DNA of 61,392 nt from an uncultured Phycisphaerae bacterium (lineage in GTDB: Bacteria > Planctomycetota > Phycisphaerae > UBA1845 > PWPN01): NCBI GenBank assembly GCA_938005315.1, contig CALLOB010000023.1, positions 1 to 61,392 on the forward strand, read 5' to 3'. Numbering within the stretch: the first letter of the stretch is position 1; every line of letters begins with the position of its first letter. This document shows, piece after piece, positions 16,990-26,724 of the stretch. The notes beneath the pieces are model-generated. The model searched no databases. It worked only from the letters and a program-made list of their open reading frames with translations, and was not told the origin of the DNA. Position numbers and translations under genes: made by a program.

Positions 16990-18870
16990 ATGCCGGAACC
17001 GCTTCTGATCCTCTCGATCGTCCTCACGGCCGCCCCGCCGCCCATTGTGGTCTACGACCTGACGCACGCCAGCCGCTTCGATCCCGCCGACCCGGTCCAG
17101 GTCGCCGACGCATGGGACGAGGCTCACGCGGTGGCCACGCTGCAGGGCATCGTCAACCGGGACGCCCCGCGCCTGTATGTCCGCTTCGTCGAGGCCTTCG
17201 GCCGGAACGTCGACGACTACTGGATGGAGCGGATGTCCGGTCCCGGTGCCTGGCTCGAGCACCGCGAGCGGGTGCCGGCCGGGAACCTCGAGGAGCTTGT
17301 CGATCGCTTCAGGAAGCATGTTCGCGGAGCGGTGATCTACGATCCGCGCGTGGCGGCGACCAGCAACCTCGCCTCGACCATCGCCGGAGCCGAAGATCTC
17401 GTGGCCGTGCGTCACGATCCGCGACCGGGAAGCATCTACACCCGCCTGGTCGCCTCCGGGCCGAAGCTTCCGGTCAGGCTTCGTCTGATGAACTCCGACG
17501 GCTCACCGATGTTCACCGGCACGGGCCGGATCCCGGGCACCGACCTGGAATCCACCGGCAGCGCCAAGTGCGATGCCTACCTGTGGCTCAAGCATCACTA
17601 TCTGGACGCCGGCAGGCTCGACGCCGGTTACGCGGGCTTCTATATCGACCAGTACTGGATGACCCGCCCGACGGCCGCCCCGCCCAACCACCACACGCTC
17701 ACCAACCACGACTTCGGCGTGGCCCGCAAGGCCTTCTTCCTCGACCTGGACGTCTGGGACGACGAGATCCCGGTGGACGACCCCGGCCAGAAACAGGGCA
17801 CCGACGCCGCCACGCTCAAGGCGATCCTGCGGGGGCTGCATGACCGCGGCGGACGGGACCGGATGACGCACTTGACCGGCTTCGTGCCCTGGGCCTTCAA
17901 GTACAGCGATCACGAAGGGGCCGGGGGCAAGCATGCGGTCGTCGAGACCGAGTGGGAGTTCGCCCGGATCCTCAGCGCCTACAACGCCTTCAAGGACGCC
18001 GACGCCATCGAGCTGGGGGCCATGGCCAACGCCTCCTTCTATGCCCACTTCCCGCTGAAGGATCGCTACCCCCGCCCCCGGCCGAGGCGGGCGGACCTGG
18101 CGGCCCGCGGGTTGCTGACCGCAGACGGCAGAGTCCGCTTCGACGGCCGCGATTTCATCATCTTCTACGTCGGCGACTACGACGCGGCCGCGTGGGTCTA
18201 CCAGTTCATGCCCGTGGCCTGGGATCATCCCGATCGCGGCCGCATCCCGCTGATGTGGGCCATCAGTCCGGTGATCGAGCGCCGCGCCGGCATGGCGATG
18301 GACCACATCTGGCGCACCGCCACGCCCAACGATCACTTCGTGGCCGCCGACAACGGCGCCGGATACCTCAATCCCGGCATGCTTCAGGAACCCCGGCCGG
18401 TTTCGGGCCTGCCCTGCGGACTGGACGCCTGGGCCCGGCATTGCGCGCCCCTCTACCGGCGCTGGGATCTGACGATCACCGGTTTCATCATCGACGGCTT
18501 CGCGCCGGGGTTGAACGCCCGGGGCCTGGACTGCTATGCCCGCTTCAGCCCCGACGGCATCGTGCCGCAATGGGTGCCCCCCTCCCTGCTGCACGGCCGG
18601 ATGCCGGTGCTGCGCGCGGACCGCGATCTGGGCGACGACGCCGAAAAGGCGGCCGGGATCATTCTCGAAAGGGTCAAAGCCCGCAAACTGCCGTTCCACT
18701 GGTTCCGGGCGATTCTCAAGACGCCCGACTGGTATATCCGGGTGCTGAATCGCGTCCGGGCGGCCAATCCCGCCATCGAGCTGCTGGATGCGCCGACGTT
18801 CTTCGAACTGTACCGCGCCTACCTCGAAACCACCCCCGAAGCGGCCGCCGGACAGGTGCCTCTGGAGTGA
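16990..18870 (+). CDS. GxGYxYP-domain protein (putative glycoside hydrolase family)
   Basis: A 626-residue protein with the layout of the GxGYxYP family (PF14323 with its N-terminal repeats). The N-terminal part reads VVYDLTHASRFDPADP...ATLQGIVNRDAPRLYVRF, the family's standard opening. The name-giving motif appears as NGAGYLNPG in the segment TATPNDHFVAADNGAGYLNPG. Residues 1-16 could be a weak signal peptide (LLILSIVLTAA). The family is linked to carbohydrate utilisation loci, but no reaction has been established to my knowledge. The gene is convergent with the fucose enzyme gene, which may hint at a glycan context. Confidence 0.8.
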   Translation: MPEPLLILSIVLTAAPPPIVVYDLTHASRFDPADPVQVADAWDEAHAVATLQGIVNRDAPRLYVRFVEAFGRNVDDYWMERMSGPGAWLEHRERVPAGNLEELVDRFRKHVRGAVIYDPRVAATSNLASTIAGAEDLVAVRHDPRPGSIYTRLVASGPKLPVRLRLMNSDGSPMFTGTGRIPGTDLESTGSAKCDAYLWLKHHYLDAGRLDAGYAGFYIDQYWMTRPTAAPPNHHTLTNHDFGVARKAFFLDLDVWDDEIPVDDPGQKQGTDAATLKAILRGLHDRGGRDRMTHLTGFVPWAFKYSDHEGAGGKHAVVETEWEFARILSAYNAFKDADAIELGAMANASFYAHFPLKDRYPRPRPRRADLAARGLLTADGRVRFDGRDFIIFYVGDYDAAAWVYQFMPVAWDHPDRGRIPLMWAISPVIERRAGMAMDHIWRTATPNDHFVAADNGAGYLNPGMLQEPRPVSGLPCGLDAWARHCAPLYRRWDLTITGFIIDGFAPGLNARGLDCYARFSPDGIVPQWVPPSLLHGRMPVLRADRDLGDDAEKAAGIILERVKARKLPFHWFRAILKTPDWYIRVLNRVRAANPAIELLDAPTFFELYRAYLETTPEAAAGQVPLE

Positions 18871-18980
18871 TCCCTGCGGATCCTGCGCGGGTCGGGTCGG
18901 CCGGCCGTCGCCGATGGACAACGCCCCGCGTTGGTGACGTGCCCCGTGCAGTGGCCGTCGGGCCCATGGCGGCCCAGCCC

Positions 18981-21900
18981 TCAGCAGACCGTGACGACCA
19001 GACCCTCGGGGTTGACGTTGAAGTCGAAGAAACGCGCCCGCGGGTTGGGCGGCGCGGATTCCAGCAGGTCGCGCAGGCGCGCGGCGTCCTCGGGCGAGCG
19101 GCAGACCATGAACAGGAATCCCCCGCCGCCGGCACCGGCCAGCTTGGCCCCATACAGGAAAGGCCCGGCGCGGTTCAGGATGGACTCGACTTCCTCGTTG
19201 GTCGAGTTGGGGTCCAGACGCCTGTTCAGCTCCCAGGCCGCCGAGACCAGCCGGCCGAACGCCGGCAGGTCCTTGCGCGAAACCGCGTCGGCCACGCGCG
19301 GCGCCAGCCCACGGATCCGGTCCAGCACGGCCATCGACGCGCGGTCGCGGTCCAGGTAGCGGCCGACGACCTGCTCGAGGATGTTCCGGGCCAGGCGCGT
19401 CAGGCCGGTGTAGTAGAGCAGCGTCGCACCGCCGTTGGCCCGCGGGTCCAGCACATCGGCCGGAAGCGCGTGGATCGTCGCGTCCGGCACCAGCCCGGGG
19501 CGCGTGCGAATCAGCTTGAGCCCGCCGACTGACCCGCCGATCTGGTCCTGCCAGCCGCCGCCGGTGGACATGGCCTGTTCCAGCCGCAACACGGCGTGAA
19601 ACAGCTCGGGTCCGCGAAGCGTCCGGCCCATGACCCGCTGCACCACCGCCAGAATGACCGCCCCCATGATGCTCGACGTGCCCAGCCCGCTGCCGGCGGG
19701 GATGGCCGCCAGCGTGGTCAGTTCGATCCCCCCGCCGAAACGCTCGAGCATCTGCCGCAGCGATGTGCCCGGTGGCCAGGCCGCGGCCTGTGGAGAAAAA
19801 CCCGACAGCGCGAGGGCGGCCCTGGCCAGGGCGAACGCATTGCCCGGTCGGCGATAATCCAGCAGCGACTCCAGGTCGGTGATCTCCTCGGTGCGGCCCA
19901 GATCGATGGAGGAAATGCGGATGACCGGGCGCTCGGTGACGCGGGCGTAGGCCTGGATCGGGGGCTGACCGTTGAGGTCGATGGCCGCGTTGGCCACGCA
20001 GCCGCCGTATTCGAGGGCGTAAGGCGGCGTGTCGCTCCAGCCGCCGGCGAAATCGATCCGCGCCGGAGCTCGGCCCCACACCAGTTCGTCGCTTCGCAGC
20101 GCCTGACGCGGCGGCGGAACCGGCCCGGCGCTGGCCAGGATGACCTGTCCGAGATGTTCGAACGCCGCCGACCGCAGCCGACGACACCAGTCCCCGACCC
20201 GCGCGTCCGGCGGCGGATCGAGTCCCAGCGACGCAAGCCACCGCCGCAGGCCGGCGTCCGGCAGCCGCTCGATGCCGGGCACGGCCCGGGCCAGCAGACG
20301 GTCCGGATCGCCCGAACGACGCATCACCGCCGTGGCCAGACTGTGCACGATCCGGGGAAACGCCAGCGGCTCCAGGCCGCGGGCGGCGCGTCCCGACCGC
20401 TCGTGGTACCAGCGGGCCTCGGTCAGCACATCCGCCACCCAGCCGGCCGGATCCTCGGCCTGGCGGAGCATCGCGGCCAGATCGCCGGCCGACATCCGGC
20501 TGTCGGACCGGAACAGCCGGCGCAGCGAACCGCGGGCCCTGGCCGCCTGGATGCTCAGTCGCCTGCCCAGGAAGGCGTCGGCGTCGGCCAGCGCGGCCAT
20601 CCGCTCCAGGCTCCAGCGGCGGCCCCGACGCCAGGCGGCCTTGTCCTCCGGCGGCGCGGTCTCGGGGTCGGCCATCCACAACCACCGGCGAAAACCTCCG
20701 GGGCTTTCCTCGGCCGCGAACAGGCGCGCGTTCCACAACGTCCGCCGGTCCGCAGGCAGACCGGGATCCCACACGTCGTCAGGCTCCGCCCCGACGCATT
20801 CCAGCCACTGCGCCAGCGGTCGGCCGCAGAAGAGGGCACCTTCCCCGACGGCGTCCTTGAAGCCGTCCTGTATGCCGTAGCAGCGCACGAAACTGACCGG
20901 TCGCCCCTCGTCGTCGCGCCCGGGTAAAACATCCAGACAAAGGCCGCGCGGCAGCGACAGCGGCTCGCCCACGTCCGCTCCGACGACCAGGTTGTCGCCC
21001 GCCAGATCCAGCGGAGCGCGGATCCGGCAGCCCTCTACCCAGCATTCTCCCCCGGCCGTGATCCGGCCACCGGGCCCGATCTCGTTGGCGACTTCGATGA
21101 CCGGCCCGATCATCGCCGTTCCGGCATCGTGCCGCCGCAGAGCCTGGCCGCTGCGGATCACGTCGCAGCCGGTGCCGAAGTGCAGAAAGCCGCAGCGCGG
21201 CAGCACCTCAACCTGCACCGGCGTCCCGCGCAAGCCATCGAACACGCGCTGCAGCAGGTCATCCTCCCACCGGGAGCCTGCCGCCCGGACCGCCGCGATG
21301 TAATCCTCAAGCGTCGCCGCCTCACCCAGCGCGCAGCAGATTTCCCGATAGAAGTCCAGCTCCCACCGGCCGACGGCCTCGCCCAGCGGACCGCGGAAAA
21401 CCGCCCGGCCATCCTCCGCCTCCTGCAGGCCGAACAACTCCAGCAGCCGGCAGGCCGTGTTGGCGTCCAGGTTGGTCACGCCGATATCCAGGATGCAGCG
21501 GCCGTACTCGTCGATCGCCCCGGCGGCGCGCTGGAGTTCGACCGACGGCTTCTGGAGAAAACGCCGGAGCCGGTTGCCGGCATCGCAGCAGAAGACGCCG
21601 TGAGCCCGGCCCTGCTCGAGCGAGGCCGGGCAGCCCAGGGCGGTTATTCCCGGGCCCGCGAAGGCGACCTCCGCGGTATCGAACTGCAGGAGCACATCGC
21701 CGGCCGCGATCACCACCTGGCCGGCGCCCGGCGGCGTGGCCGGCAGGGCCAGCAAGGTGCGGATCTGCCGGTCGAACAGCATGACCGGCAGGCAGGAGTC
21801 GGTCTCCGCCGGAACCGGCATGAACGGCTTTCCGCACGCGCCGTAGGCCGGTAAGCGGCGGGAGTCGCCGCCGGCGTGCATGATCAGCACGCGCAGCCGC

Positions 21901-22208
21901 CGCAGAACGTCGTGCCAGGACCGGTTCGGAGCCGGGGACGATCCCGCCTCCCGATCCGCGGCGTGCCTTTGCCGGTTGAGAACCTCGGCCAGGCAGTGCA
22001 GCGTGCTGCCGCCGCTGCCCATGCGGCGCCCCCCGAGGTCCGGCACGACCAGGACCTGGCGGGCCTGAACGGAAAGTTCGAGCTCCTCCCGCCACTCGAG
22101 TTGCCGCCGGTACACCGCCGCCTGGGGCTCGTTCGCCGCGGTCAGGATGAGATAGTCCCATTCGGCCGTGGCGCCGTCGGCCGGGTTCCGGTCGAACACC
22201 TCGTCCAT
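18981..22208 (-). CDS. fkp: Bifunctional fucokinase/fucose-1-phosphate guanylyltransferase
   Basis: A 1075-residue fusion. The N-terminal half resembles L-fucose-1-phosphate guanylyltransferase (VLIMHAGGDSRRLPAYGACGKPFMPV near 110-135, then a beta-helix-like run of V/G-rich strands). The C-terminal third, from about residue 714, is a GHMP kinase: GRAPARIDFAGGWSDTPPYALEYGG, the ATP loop AAIPAGSGLGTSSIMGA (about 835-850), GGWQDQIGGSVGG and the last motif AKLAGAGGGGFLFM. It would salvage L-fucose to GDP-fucose for surface glycans. The ATG at 22208 follows GGGAGG. Length exceeds the Bacteroides protein (about 950) slightly. A related sugar such as heptose or arabinose is possible. Confidence 0.88.
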   Translation of the reverse strand: MDEVFDRNPADGATAEWDYLILTAANEPQAAVYRRQLEWREELELSVQARQVLVVPDLGGRRMGSGGSTLHCLAEVLNRQRHAADREAGSSPAPNRSWHDVLRRLRVLIMHAGGDSRRLPAYGACGKPFMPVPAETDSCLPVMLFDRQIRTLLALPATPPGAGQVVIAAGDVLLQFDTAEVAFAGPGITALGCPASLEQGRAHGVFCCDAGNRLRRFLQKPSVELQRAAGAIDEYGRCILDIGVTNLDANTACRLLELFGLQEAEDGRAVFRGPLGEAVGRWELDFYREICCALGEAATLEDYIAAVRAAGSRWEDDLLQRVFDGLRGTPVQVEVLPRCGFLHFGTGCDVIRSGQALRRHDAGTAMIGPVIEVANEIGPGGRITAGGECWVEGCRIRAPLDLAGDNLVVGADVGEPLSLPRGLCLDVLPGRDDEGRPVSFVRCYGIQDGFKDAVGEGALFCGRPLAQWLECVGAEPDDVWDPGLPADRRTLWNARLFAAEESPGGFRRWLWMADPETAPPEDKAAWRRGRRWSLERMAALADADAFLGRRLSIQAARARGSLRRLFRSDSRMSAGDLAAMLRQAEDPAGWVADVLTEARWYHERSGRAARGLEPLAFPRIVHSLATAVMRRSGDPDRLLARAVPGIERLPDAGLRRWLASLGLDPPPDARVGDWCRRLRSAAFEHLGQVILASAGPVPPPRQALRSDELVWGRAPARIDFAGGWSDTPPYALEYGGCVANAAIDLNGQPPIQAYARVTERPVIRISSIDLGRTEEITDLESLLDYRRPGNAFALARAALALSGFSPQAAAWPPGTSLRQMLERFGGGIELTTLAAIPAGSGLGTSSIMGAVILAVVQRVMGRTLRGPELFHAVLRLEQAMSTGGGWQDQIGGSVGGLKLIRTRPGLVPDATIHALPADVLDPRANGGATLLYYTGLTRLARNILEQVVGRYLDRDRASMAVLDRIRGLAPRVADAVSRKDLPAFGRLVSAAWELNRRLDPNSTNEEVESILNRAGPFLYGAKLAGAGGGGFLFMVCRSPEDAARLRDLLESAPPNPRARFFDFNVNPEGLVVTVC

Positions 22209-22380
22209 GTTCGCGCCTCCCTGCGTTCTGGGCCGGGATCGGCCGGTTGCCGCCCGTCGGGGGCAGAGCCCAAGCACCTGTTTCCGAGCCGCGATCGCGT
22301 GTCCGGCATCCTGAAGGCCCGATCGGCTATATACCCCGCGGGTCGTTGCACCGCCAGCCCTCCCGTCCGGACGGCGACGA

Positions 22381-23646
22381 TCACGGCGGGGCGATCTCCA
22401 CCCGCAGGCGGTTGATGCGGCGCTCCTCGGACTGCACCACCCGCAGACGCACGTTGCCGCAGGCCAGTTCCTCGCCGGCCGCCGGGATCTTGCCCATCCG
22501 CGAGAACATGAAGCCGCCGACCGTGTCGTAGTCCTCGTCCTCGGGCAGTTCGATGCCCAGAGCCTCGTTGAGCTCGTCGATGTGCACCCGGGCATCGACC
22601 TCGGCCACCGTCGGGCTGATCCGCTGAATCGGCTCGGGTTCGGGGGCCTCGTACTCGTCGGCGATCTCCCCGACCAGCTCCTCCAGGATGTCCTCGATGG
22701 TCACGAGCCCGGCCGTGCCTCCATACTCGTCCAGCACGATGGCCAGATGGACCTTGCGTTCCCTGAGCTCCTGCAGCAGGTCAGAGATCGGCTTGGACTC
22801 CGGCACGAACGGCACCTTGCGCATCAGGCTGACGGCCTCGAAGGGCTCGTTCTCGGCGAGCTTGAGCAGGTCCTTGGCGTAAAGAACGCCGCGGATGTCG
22901 TCGAGGTTCTCGCCGTAAAGCGGGATCCGAGAGTGCCCCTCGCGGTTGATCACATCCTTGGTCTCCTGCAGCCCGGCGGTCAGCGGCAGGGCCACGATCT
23001 CGGTGCGCGGGGTCATGATCTTGGCCACCTCCGTGTCGCGGAAGGCCATCACCGACTCGATCAGCTCCGCGTCCTGTTCGCGCACCGCGCCGGCCCGTTC
23101 GCCCTCGCTGACCACGCCGAGGATCTCCTTCTCGATCTGGGCCGCCTCGTCGTCCGCGTCGGATATCGCCGGTACCCCGGCCAGCCGCCGGCCCAGAACG
23201 TCGAATACATGGTGCACGACGGTCACCGGCATCAGCAGGATGCGCAGTCCCAGCAGCGGGGCTAGGGCCGCGACCATGAAGGCGTCGCCGCGGTAGTGGG
23301 CCCAGGCGGTGGGGATCGCCACCCCGAAGGTCATCACCAGAACCAGGGCCGTCAGGAAGACCTCGACGTAGCCGGCGGCGGCTCGCGGATTCGAGGGGCC
23401 GGCGCCCATGGCGTGGGCGATCAGCAGCGTCAGGCCCAGCACCGCACCCATCCGCAGGAACGAAGTGATGAACAGCAGGTCGCCTTCGTGCCGTTGGAAC
23501 GCCTCCAGCAACCGGTCGCGACGCGGCGGGCTCAGCCGCCCGGCAAGGTCCACGCGGGACACATGCCGGATGGCCACGTTGGCGGTAGTGGCCAGCACCA
23601 TGAGCACGATCAGGGCGGTCCCGATCCAGAACTCACCGCTGAGCAC
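22381..23646 (-). CDS. CorC/HlyC-family membrane protein with CBS pair
   Basis: A 421-residue protein with an N-terminal membrane region of three to four helices (FWIGTALIVLMVLATTANVAI; AVLGLTLLIAHAMG; VEVFLTALVLVMTFGVAIPTAW), then a CBS-domain pair (IMTPRTEIVALPL; EYGGTAGLVTIEDILEELVGEIADEYE) and a C-terminal transporter-associated domain (DYDTVGGFMFSRMGKIPAAGEEL). Such proteins are linked to Mg2+ or Co2+ efflux. A GTG start at 23646 follows GGGAGGA. It overlaps ybeY by 14 bases, matching the ybeZ-ybeY-ybeX type order. Confidence 0.9.
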   Translation of the reverse strand: MLSGEFWIGTALIVLMVLATTANVAIRHVSRVDLAGRLSPPRRDRLLEAFQRHEGDLLFITSFLRMGAVLGLTLLIAHAMGAGPSNPRAAAGYVEVFLTALVLVMTFGVAIPTAWAHYRGDAFMVAALAPLLGLRILLMPVTVVHHVFDVLGRRLAGVPAISDADDEAAQIEKEILGVVSEGERAGAVREQDAELIESVMAFRDTEVAKIMTPRTEIVALPLTAGLQETKDVINREGHSRIPLYGENLDDIRGVLYAKDLLKLAENEPFEAVSLMRKVPFVPESKPISDLLQELRERKVHLAIVLDEYGGTAGLVTIEDILEELVGEIADEYEAPEPEPIQRISPTVAEVDARVHIDELNEALGIELPEDEDYDTVGGFMFSRMGKIPAAGEELACGNVRLRVVQSEERRINRLRVEIAPP

Positions 23647-24169
23647 GTGGCGTCCTCCCCGCGGCCGCCGCCTGCCGCCGCTTTCCGGACCCGCCGCCGC
23701 TCCGCACCGCCGCGACCCGCGCCAGCACCCGGTTCTCCTCCCGCCGCATCTGCTGCCGCCCGACCGCGTCGCCGTCGTCGTGGCCGACCAGGTGCAGGAC
23801 GCCGTGCGCGACGTAGCGCAGCAGTTCACGCGCCGCCGTGGTGCCGAAGCGCCGGGCCTGCCGGGCGGCGGTGTCAACGGAGACCACCACCTCCCCCTCC
23901 ACCGCCGGCGTCGCCGGATCGTCCCGGAGATCGAAGGCCAGCACGTCGGTGGGCCCGTCGATGCCCAGGTGAGCCCGGTGCAGCGCCCGCATCGTCCGGT
24001 CATCGACCAGCACGATGCTCAACTCCCTCAGGGCCGCCCCGGCCAGCGCCTCCTGCGCCGCCGCACGGATCGTCGCCACGCCCAGGCCGTGTACGCGGGA
24101 CAGCCGGCGCACATGAATGCTCGCAGGCCGGCGCGGATCAGGCGATCGTGCTGGCCGGGGGAGTTTCAC
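23633..24169 (-). CDS. ybeY: Endoribonuclease YbeY (rRNA maturation factor)
   Basis: A 178-residue UPF0054 protein for 16S rRNA maturation and ribosome quality control. The domain starts near residue 45 (LSIVLVDDRTMRALHRAHLG) and includes GPTDVLAFDL and the metal site HGVLHLVGHDDGD with H122 and H126. In the usual motif the third ligand is a histidine ten residues after the first; here that position is D132. The GTG start overlaps the stop of the upstream HD gene as GTGA, so translation is probably coupled. The first 40 residues are a poorly conserved extension, and the true start could be later. Confidence 0.9.
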   Translation of the reverse strand: MKLPRPARSPDPRRPASIHVRRLSRVHGLGVATIRAAAQEALAGAALRELSIVLVDDRTMRALHRAHLGIDGPTDVLAFDLRDDPATPAVEGEVVVSVDTAARQARRFGTTAARELLRYVAHGVLHLVGHDDGDAVGRQQMRREENRVLARVAAVRSGGGSGKRRQAAAAGRTPRAQR

Positions 24170-26604
24170 GCCTGGCTGGCAACCTCCGGTGCCGGGACTT
24201 CGGAAGCCGCGGTCCGGGCACGCTCCTGGGCCCCCGCCGGCACTGGCGGCTCCACAGCGTCGGTCCCCGCGCCCGGGCGCGCCGGCCGTTCGCCGCTCTT
24301 GGGATACTTGATCCGGCCGTGATGGATGGCGCACAGGCTCCGCACCACCGACTGCTCCACCAGGTTCAGCTCCCGCATGGTGATGTCGCAGTCGTCGAAC
24401 TGCCCGTCGTTCAGGCGGTCCATCACCACCTGGTGGACCATACTCTCGATCCGTCCCGGGGTCGGCTCCGACAGGGCCCGGACCGCCCCCTCGCAGCCGT
24501 CGCAAATCATCAGGATGGCCGACTCCTTCGAACGCGGCTTGGGGCCCGGGTAGCGGAACTCGCTCTCGGGGATCTCCCGGTCGTGCCGGCCGCGGCTGCG
24601 CCGCGCGGCCGCCTCGTTGGCCGCATGGTGGAAGTAGCGGACCACCGTCGTGCCGTGGTGCTCGGCGATGAACGGCAGCAGCACCCGGGGCAGCCCGTAA
24701 GCCCGCGCCATCTCCAGGCCGTCCTTGACGTGAGCGACGATGATCAGCAGGCTCATCGTCGGGGCGAGCCCGTCGTGCCGGTTCATCCGGGCCTGCTGGT
24801 TCTCCACGAAATAGCGCGTCTTCTGGATCTTCCCGATGTCGTGGTACAGGGCCCCGACACGGGCCAGCAGGCCGTTGGAGCCGATCGACTCCGCGGCCTC
24901 TTCGGCCATCTGGCTGAGGATCAGCGAGTGGCTGTAGGTGCCAGGGGCCTCCTGGGCCAGCCGCCGCAGCAGCGGTCGGCTCGCGTCGCACCACTCCAGC
25001 AGCGTCATGCTCGTCGCGATGCCAAACAGCCGCTCGAAGTACTGCAGGATGCCCTGCAGGATGAAGCCGGCCGCCAGCGCCGCCCCCGCCGCCGACAGGG
25101 CGTGAGGGATCACATACGACAGGCCCTGCCCGTAGGACAGCAGCGTCGAACTGCAGGCCAGGAACGCCGCCACCCCGGCCATCGCCCCCACGGCGATCAG
25201 CTTGCCGCGCGTCCGGACCTCCCGGAGCGTGAACACCGTCGTGCCCAGGGCCGCCAGCTGCGTCAGGAACAGCCCCAGGTCGCCCCGGGAGGCGATCGTG
25301 GCCAGGATGCACGCCCCGCCGGCCGCCCCGAAGGCGAAGCGCTGCGTATAGGCGATGGTCAGGAGCCCCGCGGTGATCACCACCAGCGCCACCGAGAACT
25401 CCACCGGCGAGTCGAAGGGATGCTGCAGCTGCTCGTTCAGCCGGCTGAGCAGCAGCATGACCAGCACCAGCGCGGTCAGACCTAAAGCCCGCGCCGGCCG
25501 CTGCAGGATCCGGTCCTGGTAGCTGGCCGCGTAGATGGCCATGCCCACCGTGACCAGCAACACCACCCCGGCCATGCCCAGCTGGGCCAGCAGCCGTTTG
25601 CGCCGCAGCTCCGGCACCTCCCGCTGAGCCCGCTGGAACGCCTGGTGCTCCTGCTGGAGCAGATCCAGCTCGGCACTGGAGAGTACCGAGCCGGCCCGCA
25701 CCAGGATGTCGCCGGCCTTCTTGGTCGCGACGTGGACCTTGACCGCCTGTCGGGCCTTCTCGATGCCCTCGGCGGTGCCCACCGGGTCGAACAGCCACAG
25801 CGCCTGGGCGGTGGCCCGGGCCGGACCTCCCCCCTCCCCGCCGCCCGAGAGCGTGCGCGCCACCATATCGGCTACCGGACCAGCCAAGGCCGGCGGGAAC
25901 GCCTCACCCGCGAGCCGGGCCAGAACCTGCTCCACGACCCTGCGGTCGGTGACCATCCTCAGATCGCTCGTCAGCACGCGAATGGGCGGCCGGCCCGTCC
26001 GCACCAGCAGCGCCGTCGGCGCCGGAGCCGACCGGATGGTCTCGGCCGGCCCGTCCACCACGTACTGGTTCTCCAGGCCGGCGATGAAGTCCCGCACCCG
26101 CCTCTGGTAATCCTGAGCCCCCTGCTCACCGGCAAAGCTCCGCAGGGCCTCCAGACCGGCCTCGTCCAGGTCCCAGCCCTTGGCGCTCAGGTCCGCCGCC
26201 AGCACGGCCGGATCGTCGGCCGATGCCGCCGCCACCTGCAGCAGCTCGGTGAGCTTGCCGCTGATCGCCACCAGCGGGGCTTCGTTGGCGATATAGATGT
26301 CCGGCGCGGTGGCCGCGGCGGTCTGCCGCTCCTGCTCGGTGCGAACTTCGTCGGCCACCTCGAACGCGACCCTCGCCGTCACGTCACGGTCCAGGCGCTG
26401 GTTGAGCCGCCAGGGCATCGAGTCGCCGCCCGGCAGGAGGATCAGGATGGCCCCGCAGAAAAACAGCGCCCAGATGGCCAGAACCGCGGGACTCACCCGG
26501 CGGCAGAGCCGCTCCCAGGAGCTGCCGCGCTCCTCGACCAGCTGCCGCCGGGCCTCGCGGCGACGAAGCTCGCTTCTTCGGGTTGGTGTTGAACGAAAGA
26601 CCAT
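24166..26604 (-). CDS. 7TM-HD family phosphohydrolase, PgpH-like
   Basis: An 812-residue membrane protein. One helix near residues 40-57 is followed by a large extracytoplasmic region (about 60-330), a block of seven membrane helices (about 340-520), and a cytoplasmic HD domain: EAPGTYSHSLILSQMAEEAAESIG, ALYHDIGKIQKTRYFVENQ (HD near 588) and EHHGTTVVRYFHHA. This matches the 7TMR-HDED proteins; Listeria PgpH degrades cyclic di-AMP. The substrate here is inferred. It lies between phoH and ybeY, a common gene order in many bacteria. Confidence 0.93.
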   Translation of the reverse strand: MVFRSTPTRRSELRRREARRQLVEERGSSWERLCRRVSPAVLAIWALFFCGAILILLPGGDSMPWRLNQRLDRDVTARVAFEVADEVRTEQERQTAAATAPDIYIANEAPLVAISGKLTELLQVAAASADDPAVLAADLSAKGWDLDEAGLEALRSFAGEQGAQDYQRRVRDFIAGLENQYVVDGPAETIRSAPAPTALLVRTGRPPIRVLTSDLRMVTDRRVVEQVLARLAGEAFPPALAGPVADMVARTLSGGGEGGGPARATAQALWLFDPVGTAEGIEKARQAVKVHVATKKAGDILVRAGSVLSSAELDLLQQEHQAFQRAQREVPELRRKRLLAQLGMAGVVLLVTVGMAIYAASYQDRILQRPARALGLTALVLVMLLLSRLNEQLQHPFDSPVEFSVALVVITAGLLTIAYTQRFAFGAAGGACILATIASRGDLGLFLTQLAALGTTVFTLREVRTRGKLIAVGAMAGVAAFLACSSTLLSYGQGLSYVIPHALSAAGAALAAGFILQGILQYFERLFGIATSMTLLEWCDASRPLLRRLAQEAPGTYSHSLILSQMAEEAAESIGSNGLLARVGALYHDIGKIQKTRYFVENQQARMNRHDGLAPTMSLLIIVAHVKDGLEMARAYGLPRVLLPFIAEHHGTTVVRYFHHAANEAAARRSRGRHDREIPESEFRYPGPKPRSKESAILMICDGCEGAVRALSEPTPGRIESMVHQVVMDRLNDGQFDDCDITMRELNLVEQSVVRSLCAIHHGRIKYPKSGERPARPGAGTDAVEPPVPAGAQERARTAASEVPAPEVASQA

Positions 26605-26724
26605 GTCTCGCCGTCAGAGCGGCCCGGGCGGCGGCCGGCTGCTGCCCTCGCCGCAACGTCCGGAACTCTATCATCGTCCGTGCCGCCGCGCCGGCCCAGC
26701 AAACCGCATCCGCGACCGATAATC

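Noticed and set aside
17503-20772. Minus-strand frame of 1089 codons spanning the GxGYxYP and fucose genes
   Set aside because: It runs through two well-supported genes in other frames and has no recognisable domain.
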